Assembly: GCF_023823125.1 (NCBI RefSeq) | Contig: NZ_CP090949.1 | Span: forward strand, 1,140,001 to 1,204,000 | DNA: 64,000 bases | From: Erythrobacter aurantius | GTDB lineage: Bacteria > Pseudomonadota > Alphaproteobacteria > Sphingomonadales > Sphingomonadaceae | Direction of reading: 5' to 3' | Part shown: positions 27,803 to 36,274 of the stretch, piece by piece | How the letters are laid out: each line of letters starts with the position of its first letter | Numbering within the stretch: the stretch's first letter is position 1 | Notes under the pieces: model-generated | Database searches by the model: none | Seen by the model: the letters and a program-made list of their open reading frames with translations, nothing else | Told to the model about the DNA's origin: nothing | Position numbers and translations under genes: made by a program

Positions 27803-29272
27803 ATGAGCGACTATATTCTCGTCCTTGATGAAGGGACCACGTCCACCCGCGCCATGCTGTTCGCCAGCGACGGGGTGCTTGTCGCCAGCGCACAGGAAGA
27901 ACTCACGCAGCATTACCCGCGCTCCGGCTGGGTCGAACATGATGCTACCGAGATCTGGGCCAAGACGCTGGAATGCGCGATGGAGGTGATCCCCAAGGCG
28001 GGCGGGGCGGCTTGCGTGGCGGCAATCGGCATCACCAACCAGCGCGAAACCGTTGTCGCATGGGACAAGTACAGCGGAGAGCCGCTGACCCGCGCAATCG
28101 TCTGGCAGGATCGCCGGACTGAGCCGTTCTGCGCGGAGTTGCGCGCCGCCGGGCACGAGGCCGAAGTGCAGCGCCGCACCGGCCTGCTGCTCGATCCCTA
28201 TTTCTCGGGCACCAAGATGCGCTGGATGCTCGATAATGTGCCCGAGGTCAGGGCCGCTGCCGACAAGGGAACGCTCGCCTTTGGCACGGTCGAAAGCTGG
28301 CTGATGTTCAAGCTGACCGGCGGCGATCATGTCACCGATGCCAGCAACGCCAGCCGTACGCTGTTGATGGAGCTGGCGGGGGCCGGTTTCGATCACGGGC
28401 TGTGCGATCTGTTCGGTGTGCCGCATTCCGCCTTGCCCGGCGTGGTCGACATGTCGGGGGAACTGGGGCTGACGGCCGAAGGGCTGTTCGGACGCCGGAT
28501 TCCGATCACGGGTCTGGCGGGCGATCAGCAGGCGGCAACCATCGGCCAGGCCTGCCTTGCTCCGGGAGAGACAAAGGCGACCTTTGGTACCGGGGCGTTC
28601 GTGCTGACCAATCAGGGGTCGACAATACCGCAATCGCAAAACCGGATGCTGGGCACCGTGCTGTGCCAGATCGCTGGGCAGCGCAGCTACGCGATCGAAG
28701 GGTCTGTGTTTGTCGCGGGCAGCCTTGTGCAATGGCTGCGCGATTCGCTCGGCATTGTCGATGTCGCCAGTCAGACCGAAGAGCTGGCGCGCTCGATCCC
28801 GTCGAGCGGCGGGGTCACCATCGTCCCCGCGCTGTCTGGCCTTGGCGCGCCGCACTGGAATGCCGATGCGCGCGGCGTGATCACGGGTTTGAGCTTTTCC
28901 AGCGGCAAGGCCGAACTGGCGCGCGCCGCGCTGGAGGCGATGGCGCATCAGACCTATGACCTCGCACAGGCGTTTGCCGCCGATGGCGCTCCCTGGGGCA
29001 CTCTAAGGATCGATGGGGGCATGGCAGCCAACGACTGGATGGCGCAGGATTTGGCCGACATGCTGGGACTCACCGTCGAACGGCCCGGCTTTGTCGAAAC
29101 CACCGCGCTGGGTGCGGCGATGCTGGCGGCTGCGGGTGCGGGGCTTTACACTGATCTCGACACCGCTGCGCAGGCGATGCGCGGGGATTTGACCGCCTTC
29201 AGTCCCGCAATGGATGACGATGTGAGGCAGGAAAGGCTGACGCGCTGGCGTGCCGCTCTGGCTGCGGCCTAG
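27803..29272 (+). CDS. glpK: Glycerol kinase GlpK
   Basis: The protein has 489 residues from an ATG preceded by a strong AGAGGAG. FGGY-kinase features include DEGTTSTRA near the N-terminus, RETVVAWD, IVWQDRRT, GLAGDQQAA, KATFGTGAFVL and RIDGGMAANDW. It phosphorylates glycerol to glycerol-3-phosphate. No glpF, glpD or regulator gene is adjacent, so the rest of the pathway must lie elsewhere. Its stop overlaps the convergent rcdA stop by 4 bases. Confidence 0.96.
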   Translation: MSDYILVLDEGTTSTRAMLFASDGVLVASAQEELTQHYPRSGWVEHDATEIWAKTLECAMEVIPKAGGAACVAAIGITNQRETVVAWDKYSGEPLTRAIVWQDRRTEPFCAELRAAGHEAEVQRRTGLLLDPYFSGTKMRWMLDNVPEVRAAADKGTLAFGTVESWLMFKLTGGDHVTDASNASRTLLMELAGAGFDHGLCDLFGVPHSALPGVVDMSGELGLTAEGLFGRRIPITGLAGDQQAATIGQACLAPGETKATFGTGAFVLTNQGSTIPQSQNRMLGTVLCQIAGQRSYAIEGSVFVAGSLVQWLRDSLGIVDVASQTEELARSIPSSGGVTIVPALSGLGAPHWNADARGVITGLSFSSGKAELARAALEAMAHQTYDLAQAFAADGAPWGTLRIDGGMAANDWMAQDLADMLGLTVERPGFVETTALGAAMLAAAGAGLYTDLDTAAQAMRGDLTAFSPAMDDDVRQERLTRWRAALAAA

Positions 29273-29730
29273 CCCAAGTCTTTCAGACGCCGTTCCAGAC
29301 GGCTGTGAATCGCGCGTGCAGGCGATGCCATTTCGAAACCGCTGCGCCACGCTTCGTCCAGCCGGGCGATGCGCTGGTGCAGCTTTTCGGTCTCATCGAT
29401 CAATTCGCGTGTCTCCGGCTCGAGCAGCGCGAGTGCAGCCGGATCCGCCTTGCGATCTGGGGGCAGGGTGCCGTGCTGGCGCACCTGACGCTCGCTCAAT
29501 TCACCGGAGAAAAAGGCGCGCTGGTTGAGCAGCCATGCAAGGATGTGCATCATCCGCGTGGTGGTTTTCAGCCCTTCGGTCGAAAGCGCGATGCGCACTT
29601 GCGATTCTTCCCCCGCCTCGGGCTCCCGAGTACCGAGCGCGAAAACGGCGCGCACGTCATCGGCAAGCACCAGTGCTTCGGTGTAGAGCGCCGCGATAAT
29701 CGGGCGGGAAAGATTTGTCGTTCGGGTCAT
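29269..29730 (-). CDS. rcdA: DUF1465 family protein, RcdA (regulator of CtrA degradation)
   Basis: The protein has 153 residues, all predicted helical, with no catalytic motif. The pattern (LYTEALVLADDVRAVF, RMMHILAWLLNQRAFF) matches DUF1465, the family of Caulobacter RcdA. In Caulobacter that protein is an adaptor that helps ClpXP degrade the cell-cycle regulator CtrA. The assignment rests on family recognition, and whether it acts on CtrA here is inference. It lies upstream of two DUF465 genes. Confidence 0.82.
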   Translation of the reverse strand: MTRTTNLSRPIIAALYTEALVLADDVRAVFALGTREPEAGEESQVRIALSTEGLKTTTRMMHILAWLLNQRAFFSGELSERQVRQHGTLPPDRKADPAALALLEPETRELIDETEKLHQRIARLDEAWRSGFEMASPARAIHSRLERRLKDLG

Positions 29731-29854
29731 GCCGGATCGGAACTATGCGCGATGTCGTCCCAATACCAGCAGCCTATGGTTACTATCCCGGCAGGATTTG
29801 GCCCCGTCCCGTCCCGGCACATTAACCGTCCGCGACTTACACGTTAGCTACGTC

Positions 29855-29910
29855 CCCGAAGCGTCGCCAGACGCGAGGATATCGCGCGCCGGATGGCGTG
29901 CTCAAAAACT
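29855..29910 (+). repeat. Copy 1 of a 56-bp direct repeat with an internal hairpin
   Basis: It matches 29949-30004 at 49 of 56 positions. The core GCGCGCC-GGAT-GGCGTGC folds into a 7-bp stem with a GGAT loop. One stem difference from copy 2 keeps a G-T(U) pair, so the hairpin is preserved. Confidence 0.75.
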
Positions 29911-29948
29911 CCCGGCCTGCCTTGGCGGGCCGCAAGGGCGACTGCCCG

Positions 29949-30004
29949 CCCGCAGCGTCACCAGTCGCGAGGACATCGCACGCCGGATGGCGTGCGGAAA
30001 AACT
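29949..30004 (+). repeat. Copy 2 of a 56-bp direct repeat with an internal hairpin
   Basis: It is the second copy, 94 bases after the first. The core GCACGCC-GGAT-GGCGTGC is a perfect 7-bp stem. The last bases overlap the stop codon of the DUF465 gene. The T-run on the minus strand lies before the stem, so it is not a classical terminator for that gene. Confidence 0.75.
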
Positions 30005-30200
30005 ACGCGATGATATCGGGCAGCAGCGTGTCTTCGATGATCGCGATCTGATCCTTCAATCGCAATTTGCGCTTTTTCAGGCGGGCAATCTGCAACTGGT
30101 CAGTCGATCCCGCTTCGGTAAGCGCGGTGATTGCCGCGTCCAGATCACGGTGTTCGGTGCGCAGCAGTTCGAGACGCTTCTGGAGTTCCTTTTCATCCAT
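30003..30200 (-). CDS. YdcH/DUF465 family protein
   Basis: The protein has 65 residues: two predicted helices forming a short coiled-coil hairpin, with LRTEHRDLDAAITAL and the family's basic end IARLKKRKLRLKDQI. This is a typical DUF465 (YdcH/SlyX-like) protein of unknown molecular role. A second member is encoded divergently at 30491. The 290 bases between them are described under the putative regulatory site at 30404. Confidence 0.85.
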   Translation of the reverse strand: MDEKELQKRLELLRTEHRDLDAAITALTEAGSTDQLQIARLKKRKLRLKDQIAIIEDTLLPDIIA

Positions 30201-30403
30201 TCCGTCGAAACCTGCCTCACACCGTTTAATTCGGCGTCACCATGCGGCAAAAACCGCGGGGCCGCCATGCCGCTTTGCCATTTGTGCGCATGATATGATG
30301 CGCCATTGTTACGCAGTCACCCGCAGTTTCGCTCACGCTTCGTCGCGGATTTGCGCAGGCGCACCGATTCACTTTTCCGAAGGGGTTTGCAAGCACTCTC
30401 GTT

Positions 30404-30421
30404 TGTGATCAGATTGTGATC
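30404..30421. promoter_or_regulatory. Direct repeat TGTGATC x2 in the DUF465 divergent region, possible regulator site
   Basis: TGTGATC occurs at 30404-30410 and again at 30415-30421, 11 bases apart (one helical turn), about 70 bases upstream of the second DUF465 gene. Tandem half-sites at one-turn spacing can be bound by a dimer. The rest of the 30201-30490 gap shows no gene, only a C/G-rich hairpin near 30453-30471. Confidence 0.3.
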
Positions 30422-30490
30422 TGCGGCTCGGCCGCTGATGCCGAGTCGCTCCCCGGGGGCAGCCCCCCGCTGATGAAAAGGAGAATGCAT

Positions 30491-30670
30491 ATGGCATCGT
30501 CACCCGCATCTGGCGCAGCTTCGTCTCACCTGAATGCTCTCCAATCCAAGCACGCCGGCCTCGAAGCCCGTCTGCGCGACGAAATGGCTCGGCCCGTGCC
30601 CGATGCGGCCATGATCCAGCAACTCAAGAAGCAGAAACTGAAGCTCAAGGAAGAGATCGCGCGCTGTTAG
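30491..30670 (+). CDS. YdcH/DUF465 family protein (second copy)
   Basis: The protein has 59 residues from the ATG at 30491, chosen because AAAAGGAG ends 7 bases before it; an ATG at 30485 is too close. It has HLNALQSKHAGLEARLRDEM and the basic end IQQLKKQKLKLKEEIARC, the same plan as the DUF465 protein at 30003-30200. The function is unknown. It precedes ptsP by 76 bases in the same direction. Confidence 0.82.
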   Translation: MASSPASGAASSHLNALQSKHAGLEARLRDEMARPVPDAAMIQQLKKQKLKLKEEIARC

Positions 30671-30746
30671 CGGCGTCCGTTTCCCCTTTCTGCGACGAAC
30701 CGTGTTGCAAGCGGCTTTGCTTTTGCGCGCCTGAGAGTTTACGTCC

Positions 30747-33038
30747 ATGGCGATCATGAGCGCCGCCGCTTCCGCCCGTCAAATTCTCACCAGCCTGCAC
30801 GAAGTCATGGCTTCGCGCCTGCACGCGCAGGGCAAGCTGGATTCGGTGGTCGAAATCATAGGTGAAAGCCTGTCGAGCGAGGTGTGCTCGATCTACCTTC
30901 TGCGCGACGGAATGCTCGAACTGTTCGCCACCCGCGGCCTGAACAAGAGCGCGGTGCACGTGACCCGCATGGCCATCGGTGAAGGGCTGACCGGGACGAT
31001 CGCCGACAATATCGAGACGCTCAACCTCGCCGAGGCCAAGGCGCATCCCGATTTCAGCTACCGTCCGGAAACGGGGGAGGAAAAATTCCACTCCTTCGCC
31101 GGGGTCCCGATCGTCTACCGCGAGCGTGCGGTTGGCGTGCTGTGCGTGCAGCATGTCGAGCCGCGCCGCTATGAAGAGGTCGAGATCGAAGCCCTGCAGA
31201 CCACTGCGATGGTGCTTTCGGAACTGATCACAAATGCCGATCTGGTGGACGAGGAGGAGGCGCTTGGCCTGACTGCCGCGCAGCAGGGGCCGCAGACCGT
31301 CACGGGTCTTTCGCTGGTGAAGGGGCTGGCCGCCGGAGTCGCCGCCTATCACCAGCCGCGCGTCCAGATCACGCAAGTCATGGCCGAGGATGTCGAGGCC
31401 GAACGCCAGCGCGTGTATCTCGCCTTTGACAAGATGCGCGAGCAGATCGACGGGCTGTCCAACCAGGCCGAATTCGGCATTGGCGGCGAACACGAAGAGG
31501 TTCTCGAGACCTACAAGATGTTCGCCTATGACGAAGGCTGGTCGCGGCGCATCAATGAAGCGATCGACAGCGGACTTACCGCCGAAGCCGCAATCGAACG
31601 TGTGCAGCAACACACACGGATGCGGATGCGCGAGATCGACGATCCGTTGCTGGCAGACCGGATGCACGATCTGGAAGATCTCGCGAACCGGCTGTTGCGC
31701 ATCGTTTCGGGCCAGCTTGGCACCGCCGCGCAGCAGGGTTTGCGCAAGGACACGATCCTGATCGCCAAGAACCTCGGCCCGGCGGAACTGCTCGAATATG
31801 ATCGCCGTCGGCTCAAAGGCGTGATCCTTGAGGAAGGATCGCTAACCGCGCACGTCGTGATCGTGGCCCGCGCGATGGGCATTCCCGTTCTGGGCCGCGC
31901 CAATCACGGCAAAGGCGGATTGCGCGGGATCGTGCGCGATGGCGATGAAATCCTGCTGGATGCGACCGCCGCAAACGCGACCGTGCGCCCGTCTCCGCAA
32001 GTCGCCGATGCCTTTGCCCAGCGTTTCGCCAAGACCAAGGAAAAGCAGGCGGCCTATGCCAGCCTGCGCGATGTCGAGCCCTTCACCCGCTGCGGCACGC
32101 GGATTCAGGTAATGATGAATGCGGGGCTGCGCGATGACATGGCCTCGCTGGCGATGACGGGCGCGGACGGGGTGGGCCTGTTCCGCACCGAATTCCAGTT
32201 CCTCGTTTCCGCCACTCTGCCGCAGCGCGAACGCCAGCTGAAACTCTATCGCGACGTGCTGGATGCGGCAGGAGACAAGCCGGTGATCTTCCGCACGGTG
32301 GACATCGGCGGCGACAAGTCGGTGCCCTATCTGGCCTCGCGCATTGCCGAGAATGACGAGAATCCGGCGATGGGCTGGCGTGCGCTGCGACTGGCGCTGA
32401 CCCGCAAGGGATTGATGAAGGCGCAGGCGCGCGCATTGCTCGAAGCGGCGGCGGGCCGTTCACTTTACGTGATGTTCCCGATGGTGTCCGAGCCGTGGGA
32501 ATTCGACATGGCCAAGGCGGTTTTCGACGACCAGCTGGCATTCCTGCGCGCCAAGAAGAAGCGCGTGCCCGAGGCGATTCATTTCGGCGCGATGCTCGAA
32601 GTTCCGGCGCTTGCAGAAGTGCTCGACCTTTTGCTGCCCAAGCTCAGTTTCCTGTCGGTCGGCACCAATGATCTGACACAGTTCCTGTTCGCCGCCGATC
32701 GCGGCAATCCCGCGCTTGCCGAACGTTATGACTGGCTCAGCGTGTCGATCATGCGGTTCCTGCGCCGGGTGTCGCAAAGCACCGTCGGCACCAATGTCGA
32801 TCTGGGCGTATGCGGCGAAATGGGCGGGCGCAGGCTGGAGGCGCTGGCGCTGCTCGGCATCGGTTTCCGGCGACTTTCGATCACTCCGGCGGCGGTCGGC
32901 CCGATCAAGGAGCTGGTGCGCAAGGTCGACCTGGCTGAATTGACTGCGGCGATGAACAGCTGGCTGGCCGAGCCGGGAATCGACCTGCGTCAGGCGTTGA
33001 CCGATTGGGCAGCGGAGCGCGAAATCGAAGTCGATTGA
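30747..33038 (+). CDS. ptsP: PEP-protein phosphotransferase PtsP (enzyme I-Ntr)
   Basis: The protein has 763 residues. An N-terminal GAF domain (about 20-165) is followed by the enzyme I fold: an N-terminal HPr-binding part, a swivelling domain with phospho-His in EEGSLTAHVVIVARAMGIP, and a PEP-binding TIM barrel with GLFRTEFQFL, LSVGTNDLTQ and the catalytic Cys in VCGEMGG. It transfers phosphate from PEP to NPr in the nitrogen-related phosphotransfer chain, a regulatory rather than sugar-uptake system. The GAF domain is where glutamine/2-oxoglutarate sensing is known in relatives. NPr and EIIA-Ntr genes are not in this window. Confidence 0.95.
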   Translation: MAIMSAAASARQILTSLHEVMASRLHAQGKLDSVVEIIGESLSSEVCSIYLLRDGMLELFATRGLNKSAVHVTRMAIGEGLTGTIADNIETLNLAEAKAHPDFSYRPETGEEKFHSFAGVPIVYRERAVGVLCVQHVEPRRYEEVEIEALQTTAMVLSELITNADLVDEEEALGLTAAQQGPQTVTGLSLVKGLAAGVAAYHQPRVQITQVMAEDVEAERQRVYLAFDKMREQIDGLSNQAEFGIGGEHEEVLETYKMFAYDEGWSRRINEAIDSGLTAEAAIERVQQHTRMRMREIDDPLLADRMHDLEDLANRLLRIVSGQLGTAAQQGLRKDTILIAKNLGPAELLEYDRRRLKGVILEEGSLTAHVVIVARAMGIPVLGRANHGKGGLRGIVRDGDEILLDATAANATVRPSPQVADAFAQRFAKTKEKQAAYASLRDVEPFTRCGTRIQVMMNAGLRDDMASLAMTGADGVGLFRTEFQFLVSATLPQRERQLKLYRDVLDAAGDKPVIFRTVDIGGDKSVPYLASRIAENDENPAMGWRALRLALTRKGLMKAQARALLEAAAGRSLYVMFPMVSEPWEFDMAKAVFDDQLAFLRAKKKRVPEAIHFGAMLEVPALAEVLDLLLPKLSFLSVGTNDLTQFLFAADRGNPALAERYDWLSVSIMRFLRRVSQSTVGTNVDLGVCGEMGGRRLEALALLGIGFRRLSITPAAVGPIKELVRKVDLAELTAAMNSWLAEPGIDLRQALTDWAAEREIEVD

Positions 33039-33165
33039 GCGCCGCAAGCAACCGGTCACCCTTGTCAAAAGGCAATCCGCCTATCGAATCCGTCGATTTT
33101 GGAGCTAATCCTTGACAGCAGGTAAGTCGGCAAGCTTCATGGCAATTCACTATAGATACAAAAAA

Positions 33166-33179
33166 CCACGTTAACGTGG
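33166..33179. promoter_or_regulatory. Perfect 14-bp palindrome at the RodZ-like gene start
   Basis: CCACGTTAACGTGG is a perfect inverted repeat ending 8 bases before the chosen ATG at 33188. A TTGACA hexamer at 33112-33117 may be the -35 of the promoter. Its position suits an operator blocking transcription or translation. The regulator is unknown. Confidence 0.45.
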
Positions 33180-33187
33180 ACAGGGTC

Positions 33188-34042
33188 ATGGACAGCGAAC
33201 AGGACAGCACCGGCGAAGAGCCGACCGATCTGATGGAATCGGATACCGCCAGCATTGGCGACAGGCTCCGCAATGCGCGCGAGGCAAAGCGTCTGGACGT
33301 GGCGCATATCGCTGCGGAAACGCGCATTCCCCAGCGCCATCTCGAATCGATCGAGGCCGGGAAATTCGATGCTCTGCCATCGCGCACCTATGCGATCGGC
33401 TTTGCCAAGACCTATGCCCGCGCAGTCGGGATGGACCCTGCCGAAGTGGCCGAGGCCGTGCGCGAGGAACTGGCCGACGGCCATTCGCGGGCGTCGGCAT
33501 TAGCAGGCGGAATGGAGCCGGGTGATCCGGCCAAGTTGCCGTCAGCCGGGCTAGCCTGGTTCGGCGCGATTGCGGCGATCATCTTCGCTGTCGGTCTGTT
33601 CTTCTTCTACAACACCTATTTTGCCGCCGGGACGGGCCCGGCTCCGCTGATCGCCGAAGCCGAGGATAGTCCGGCACCCGAACAGGTGCCTGCACAGGCC
33701 GGCGCAACAGGCGATCCGGCAACTGCCGCCAGCGCTGCGCCCACCGGAGGCGAAGTCGTCTTCACGGCAACGGGCGAAGGTGCGTGGGTCCGCTTCTATG
33801 AAGAGGGCGGGGAACGCCTGTTCGAAGGCGTGATGCAGGAAGGCGATACCTATTCCGTGCCCGCCGACGCTCAGGATCCGCGCCTCAACACCGGGCGGCC
33901 CAACCTGCTGACCATCACGATTGGCGGGAAAAGCGTGCCCCCGATCTCCGAAGACATGGTGCCGGTGGCCGACGCCCCCGTATCCGCAGCGGCCCTTCTG
34001 GCGCGCACCGATGACAGTGCCAATCGCGCCAGCGCGAACTGA
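33188..34042 (+). CDS. RodZ-like helix-turn-helix membrane protein
   Basis: The protein has 284 residues from the ATG at 33188 (a GTG 12 bases earlier is possible). A cytoplasmic HTH_25 domain (about 20-90; IGDRLRNAREAKRLDVAHIA) is followed by one membrane helix (about 122-145), a Pro/Ala-rich periplasmic linker and a beta-rich DUF4115-like domain (about 185-275; AWVRFYEEGGERLFEG). This is the RodZ plan, in which the HTH binds MreB and supports rod shape. Annotation as a generic HTH protein is the alternative. It precedes the CpoB-like gene. Confidence 0.82.
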   Translation: MDSEQDSTGEEPTDLMESDTASIGDRLRNAREAKRLDVAHIAAETRIPQRHLESIEAGKFDALPSRTYAIGFAKTYARAVGMDPAEVAEAVREELADGHSRASALAGGMEPGDPAKLPSAGLAWFGAIAAIIFAVGLFFFYNTYFAAGTGPAPLIAEAEDSPAPEQVPAQAGATGDPATAASAAPTGGEVVFTATGEGAWVRFYEEGGERLFEGVMQEGDTYSVPADAQDPRLNTGRPNLLTITIGGKSVPPISEDMVPVADAPVSAAALLARTDDSANRASAN

Positions 34043-34210
34043 CTGATCCGGCTTGCAGCGGATTTTTGCTGCACATTCCCCGGTTTAGTAGCTCTGCGGG
34101 GTCGACTTGTCAGTCGGCCTTCGCCAGAGATTCTGCTCACGTTCAGGCGTGTCGTCCGATGATCGGTCACGGATCAGGACGCAAGTAGAAGAGAGGGAGC
34201 CAGTCCAGTC

Positions 34211-35188
34211 ATGAACCCTGCCAAACCCTTCAAGAATCAGCCCTTTGCAATCATCGGGCGTTCGGTCCCGGTGCTGGGCGCGTTGGTCGCCGCGGCAGTT
34301 GTGGCAACCACGCCCATGCCAGCCGCCGCGCAAGACAATGCCGAAGCGCGCCTGCGCAAGGCCGAGGCCGAAATCCGCGCGCTCCAGCGTGCCGTGTTCC
34401 CGGGCGGGGACGGACGCTTTTTCGAACCGCAGATTACCGCTGACGGCACTGCCACCGGGCCGACCGTATCAACCGCACCTTCCACCACGGCGGTGACGGA
34501 TATTCTTGCCCGGCTCGACGCGCTTGAATTGCAGCTGCAGCGGCTCACCGCTCGCAGCGAAGAAGCCAGCAACGCCATGGCCGGACTCGAAGCGCGTGTC
34601 GTAGCGCTCGAGACTGCCGCCGCCGCCACGCCTGCGGTGGTTGAGGAAGAAGTACCGAGCACGACCGACATGGGCCCTGCTGCTGTCACAAGCCGTACCC
34701 CTGCAACCGCTGCGGCGCAGCAGACGGCTCCTGCGGCAACCGGGCCAAGCGCCGAACGCGTGGCCGCCGTGCAGGCGATTGCCAAGCCGCAAACGGAAGA
34801 CCCCGGCGATGACGAATATTCCTATGGCTTCCGCCTGTGGAACGCGGGCTTTTATCCCGAAGCGCGCCAGCAGCTTGCCGCGTTTGTCGAACAGTACCCC
34901 AATCATTCCCGGCTGACCTTCGGGCGCAACCTGCTGGGTCGCGCCTTCCTTGACGATGGCATGCCCGAAGAGGCCGCGCGCTGGTTCCTGCGCAATTATC
35001 AGGCTGATCGCACCGCCGCGCGCGCGCCGGACAGCCTGCTGTTCCTCGCCGAAGCGATGATCGCGATGGAAGATACGCGCCGCGCCTGTATCGCTTTGGC
35101 CGAATTTGGGGATACCTATCCGGCGATTGCATCGGGCAGACTGGCCGATCAGTATGCCAGCAACCTCGCCAAGGTGACCTGCCAGTAG
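34211..35188 (+). CDS. Tol-Pal-associated CpoB/YbgF-like periplasmic TPR protein
   Basis: The protein has 325 residues. A signal peptide ends near AAAQD (about 41). A coiled-coil region (about 44-70 and 95-130, heptad-like LDALELQLQRL) and a low-complexity Ala/Thr linker follow, then TPR repeats (about 195-325; YGFRLWNAGFYPEARQQLAAF). Order and length fit YbgF/CpoB, which links peptidoglycan synthesis to outer-membrane constriction. The tol-pal genes themselves are not adjacent; tilS follows, as it does after CpoB-like genes in related bacteria as far as I recall. Confidence 0.8.
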   Translation: MNPAKPFKNQPFAIIGRSVPVLGALVAAAVVATTPMPAAAQDNAEARLRKAEAEIRALQRAVFPGGDGRFFEPQITADGTATGPTVSTAPSTTAVTDILARLDALELQLQRLTARSEEASNAMAGLEARVVALETAAAATPAVVEEEVPSTTDMGPAAVTSRTPATAAAQQTAPAATGPSAERVAAVQAIAKPQTEDPGDDEYSYGFRLWNAGFYPEARQQLAAFVEQYPNHSRLTFGRNLLGRAFLDDGMPEEAARWFLRNYQADRTAARAPDSLLFLAEAMIAMEDTRRACIALAEFGDTYPAIASGRLADQYASNLAKVTCQ

Positions 35189-35299
35189 GCACGGTGTGAT
35201 TTGAGCTGGGCGATTTGAGCTGGAAAGGGGGCGCCGATTGATACGCCGATCACCCTAGAACGGATCGATCCCGATCTGATTGCGCGGTTTTCCGGCGCG

Positions 35300-36256
35300 G
35301 TGGATACGCTGTGGCCGGAAGACGAACGCGAAGGCCCCTTGGGTCTGGCCGTGTCCGGCGGGCCGGACAGCCTTGCCCTTTTGCTGCTCGGTGCAGCGGC
35401 GTTTCCGGGAAGCATCGCTGTTGCCAGCATCGATCACGGCCTAAGGGCCGAAGCCGCAGAGGAAGTCGCTCTGGTGGAGCGGGTTTGCCGCGAACTCGCC
35501 GTCCCCTTCACCTCGATAAGGGTGTCGCTGGGGCCGGGCAATCTGCAGGCCCGTGCGCGTGAAGCCCGATATGCGGCGCTGGTTCAATGGGCCGAAGCGG
35601 AGGGGCTGGGGGCGGTTGCCACGGCCCATCACGCCGATGATCAGGCGGAGACTTTGCTGATGCGGTTGGCGCGGGGCAGCGGGCTGGCCGGATTGGCCGG
35701 AGTGCGGGCGGCAGCGGCGTTACCGGGCAGCGAAACCCCGCTGGTCCGGCCCTTGCTGGGTTTCCGCAAATCCGAACTCAGCGCGATTGTTGCTGACTGC
35801 GGCATTACCCCCGCGCTTGACCCTTCCAACGAAAACCCGGCGTTCGATCGGGTGCGGGTGCGCGAGCATCTGGCCGCGCATGACTGGCTTGATCCGCTGG
35901 CTCTTGCAGCCAGTGCGGGACATCTGGCCGAGGCCTTGCGCGCGCTCGAATGGTATGCCCAGCTCGACTGGGAGGAGATGGTCGCGCTGGAGGAAGAGGC
36001 GCCCGTTCCGACCTATCGCTATTACGCCAATGTGCCGCGTGCGATCCAGGTGGAAACGGTCTGCCGCATCGTTGCCGCCTTGGGCGGTCAGGTCAGCCGC
36101 AGCGAGGCCGGGCGGGCGGCTGACCGGTTGTGGCGGGGCGAAAATGCCTCACTGGGCGGAGTGCTCGCCACTGCCGGCGTAGAAAAGGTCGAGAAGATCG
36201 GTGTGGCGATGCGGGTCTGGCGCTTTAGGACCGAACCCCCGCGCAAGACCAACTAG
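35300..36256 (+). CDS. tilS: tRNA(Ile)-lysidine synthase TilS
   Basis: The protein has 318 residues from the only standard in-frame start, GTG at 35300. The PP-loop SGGPDS is present (LAVSGGPDSLALLLL), along with IDHGLR and ATAHHADDQAETLLMRLARG. The enzyme converts C34 to lysidine in tRNA-Ile2, changing AUG reading to AUA, and is essential. Conserved-looking N-terminal residues (PDLIARFSGAVDTL) lie upstream of the GTG, and a strong GGAAAGGGGG stands 5 bases before an in-frame ATT at 35237, so the true start may be that rare codon. Confidence 0.93.
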   Translation: MDTLWPEDEREGPLGLAVSGGPDSLALLLLGAAAFPGSIAVASIDHGLRAEAAEEVALVERVCRELAVPFTSIRVSLGPGNLQARAREARYAALVQWAEAEGLGAVATAHHADDQAETLLMRLARGSGLAGLAGVRAAAALPGSETPLVRPLLGFRKSELSAIVADCGITPALDPSNENPAFDRVRVREHLAAHDWLDPLALAASAGHLAEALRALEWYAQLDWEEMVALEEEAPVPTYRYYANVPRAIQVETVCRIVAALGGQVSRSEAGRAADRLWRGENASLGGVLATAGVEKVEKIGVAMRVWRFRTEPPRKTN

Positions 36257-36274
36257 GCCGGGTGACGCCGCGCG

